Positions 5,828 to 6,227 of a stretch of DNA of 6,227 bases are shown here, one piece after another. Both the position numbers and the translations under genes were made by a program. Source of the DNA: Ponticaulis sp. (GTDB lineage Bacteria > Pseudomonadota > Alphaproteobacteria > Caulobacterales > Hyphomonadaceae). The first letter of the stretch is position 1. Every line of letters begins with the position of its first letter. Where the stretch lies: assembly GCA_002699325.1 (NCBI GenBank), contig PABS01000124.1:3850-10076 (forward strand). The letters run 5' to 3'. Below the pieces are notes generated by a model. That model made no database searches. It saw only the letters and a program-made list of their open reading frames with translations, and had not been told where the DNA came from.

Positions 5828-5836
5828 TTATCCACA
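5828..5836 (+). promoter_or_regulatory. Consensus DnaA box upstream of dnaG
   Basis: TTATCCACA matches the strict DnaA-box consensus at all nine bases. It begins two bases after the antiporter stop codon and about 48 bp before the candidate dnaG -35. I saw no second exact box in the window, so this is not an origin; it could let DnaA influence primase transcription. Confidence 0.5.
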
Positions 5837-5895
5837 GGCAGTGCGCGCCGGTCGTTCGTGAAGCAGAGCGCGAATATGTGCTTTTGCCTTTTTTT
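5836..5895 (+). terminator. Possible intrinsic terminator of the antiporter gene
   Basis: AGGCA (5836-5840) can pair with TGCCT (5885-5889), enclosing CGCGC (5844-5848) with GCGCG (5868-5872), and a run of seven T ends at 5895. The T tract is convincing, but the stems are short and separated by an uneven internal loop, so this is a weak terminator at best. Confidence 0.35.
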
Positions 5896-5912
5896 GTGAA
5901 CTCATCCATAGT
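5884..5912 (+). promoter_or_regulatory. Candidate dnaG promoter (TTGCCT, 17 bp, CATAGT)
   Basis: TTGCCT (5884-5889) and CATAGT (5907-5912) are exactly 17 bp apart and each matches four of six consensus positions. Initiation about seven bases after the -10 would fall near 5919, a few bases before the ATG at 5924. That leaves almost no leader, which agrees with the absence of a Shine-Dalgarno. Confidence 0.42.
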
Positions 5913-5923
5913 AAATGCCTAAG

Positions 5924-6227
5924 ATGACAGGACCGCGTTTCTCTGAACAATTTATCGATGAGCTGAAATCCCGTGTGCGGATTTCGGACGTGGTGGGTCG
6001 CAAGGTCAAACTCATCAAGAAGGGCAAGGAATGGTCTGGCCTTTCGCCTTTCACGGCTGAGAAAACACCGAGCTTTTACGTCAACGACCAGAAACAATTC
6101 TTCAAAGACTTCTCCTCGGGCAAGTTTGGCGATGTCATCACCTTCCTTCAGGAGACCGAACGACTTTCCTTCAGCGAGGCCGTGGAGCGGCTGGCGGGCG
6201 AAGCGGGCATGCAGCTGCCCTCTGACA
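5924..6227 (+). CDS. dnaG: DNA primase DnaG (partial, N-terminal 101 residues)
   Basis: The gene runs off the right edge. Primase makes the RNA primers for chromosomal replication at the fork, working with DnaB helicase. The visible part is the N-terminal zinc-binding-type domain, with RFSEQFIDELKSRVRISDVV at the start, then GLSPFTAEKTPSFYVNDQKQ and FGDVITFLQETERLSFSEAV. The fold-defining EKTPSF and the downstream pattern are intact. All four positions that bind zinc in E. coli DnaG (Cys40, His43, Cys61, Cys64) are replaced here by Ser41, Thr44, Asp62 and Ser65 with the spacing preserved. From memory this loss is common in alphaproteobacterial DnaG, so it is lineage wording and not decay. Start choice: ATG at 5924 fits family N-termini. 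An in-frame ATG at 5915 directly after a TAA would add MPK. Neither has a Shine-Dalgarno, and the candidate promoter favours 5924. The catalytic TOPRIM domain lies outside the window. Confidence 0.95.
   Translation, partial: MTGPRFSEQFIDELKSRVRISDVVGRKVKLIKKGKEWSGLSPFTAEKTPSFYVNDQKQFFKDFSSGKFGDVITFLQETERLSFSEAVERLAGEAGMQLPSD

Overview
The window looks like ordinary chromosomal sequence from an alphaproteobacterium. Three things suggest this: alphaproteobacterial-type DnaG wording with a degenerate zinc-binding site, weak -35/-10 signals, and a G+C content near 60% in the housekeeping genes. The start of DnaG (RFSEQFIDELKSR) is closest in style to the Caulobacterales/Hyphomonadales, but that placement is an inference from memory of the family.

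Layout. Minus strand, left end: the first 25 codons of a Pmp3/YqaE-family membrane peptide (1-77, cut by the window edge), then an unannotated 50-residue histidine-rich membrane peptide (144-296), then a large acyltransferase-3/SGNH membrane enzyme (473-2488). A divergent intergenic region follows (2489-2765). Plus strand: an adenosine/adenine deaminase-family gene (2766-3794) whose motifs point to adenine as substrate. Minus strand, convergent with it: a four-helix membrane protein of unknown function (3832-4428) and, upstream of it, a 36-residue membrane peptide (4522-4632). A 239-bp divergent control region (4633-4871) contains a perfect 10-bp dyad and a TATAAT box. Plus strand: a YrbG-like Ca2+/Na+ antiporter (4872-5825), then a 98-bp gap with a consensus DnaA box, a terminator-like element and a promoter-like element, then the 5' end of dnaG (5924 to the window end).

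The genes do not form one pathway. They are short independent units: envelope modification (acyltransferase), envelope/ion homeostasis (Pmp3 peptide, antiporter, small membrane peptides), purine salvage (deaminase) and replication (primase). The acyltransferase is visibly poorer in G+C than the deaminase and antiporter genes and may have been acquired separately. I see no mobile element, CRISPR array, tRNA or rRNA, and no convincing new multi-gene system. The points most worth a second look are the two unlisted small membrane proteins, the dnaG upstream region with its DnaA box and possibly leaderless start, the dyad upstream of the antiporter, and a 17-bp exact repeat linking the deaminase gene to the region upstream of the four-helix membrane protein.
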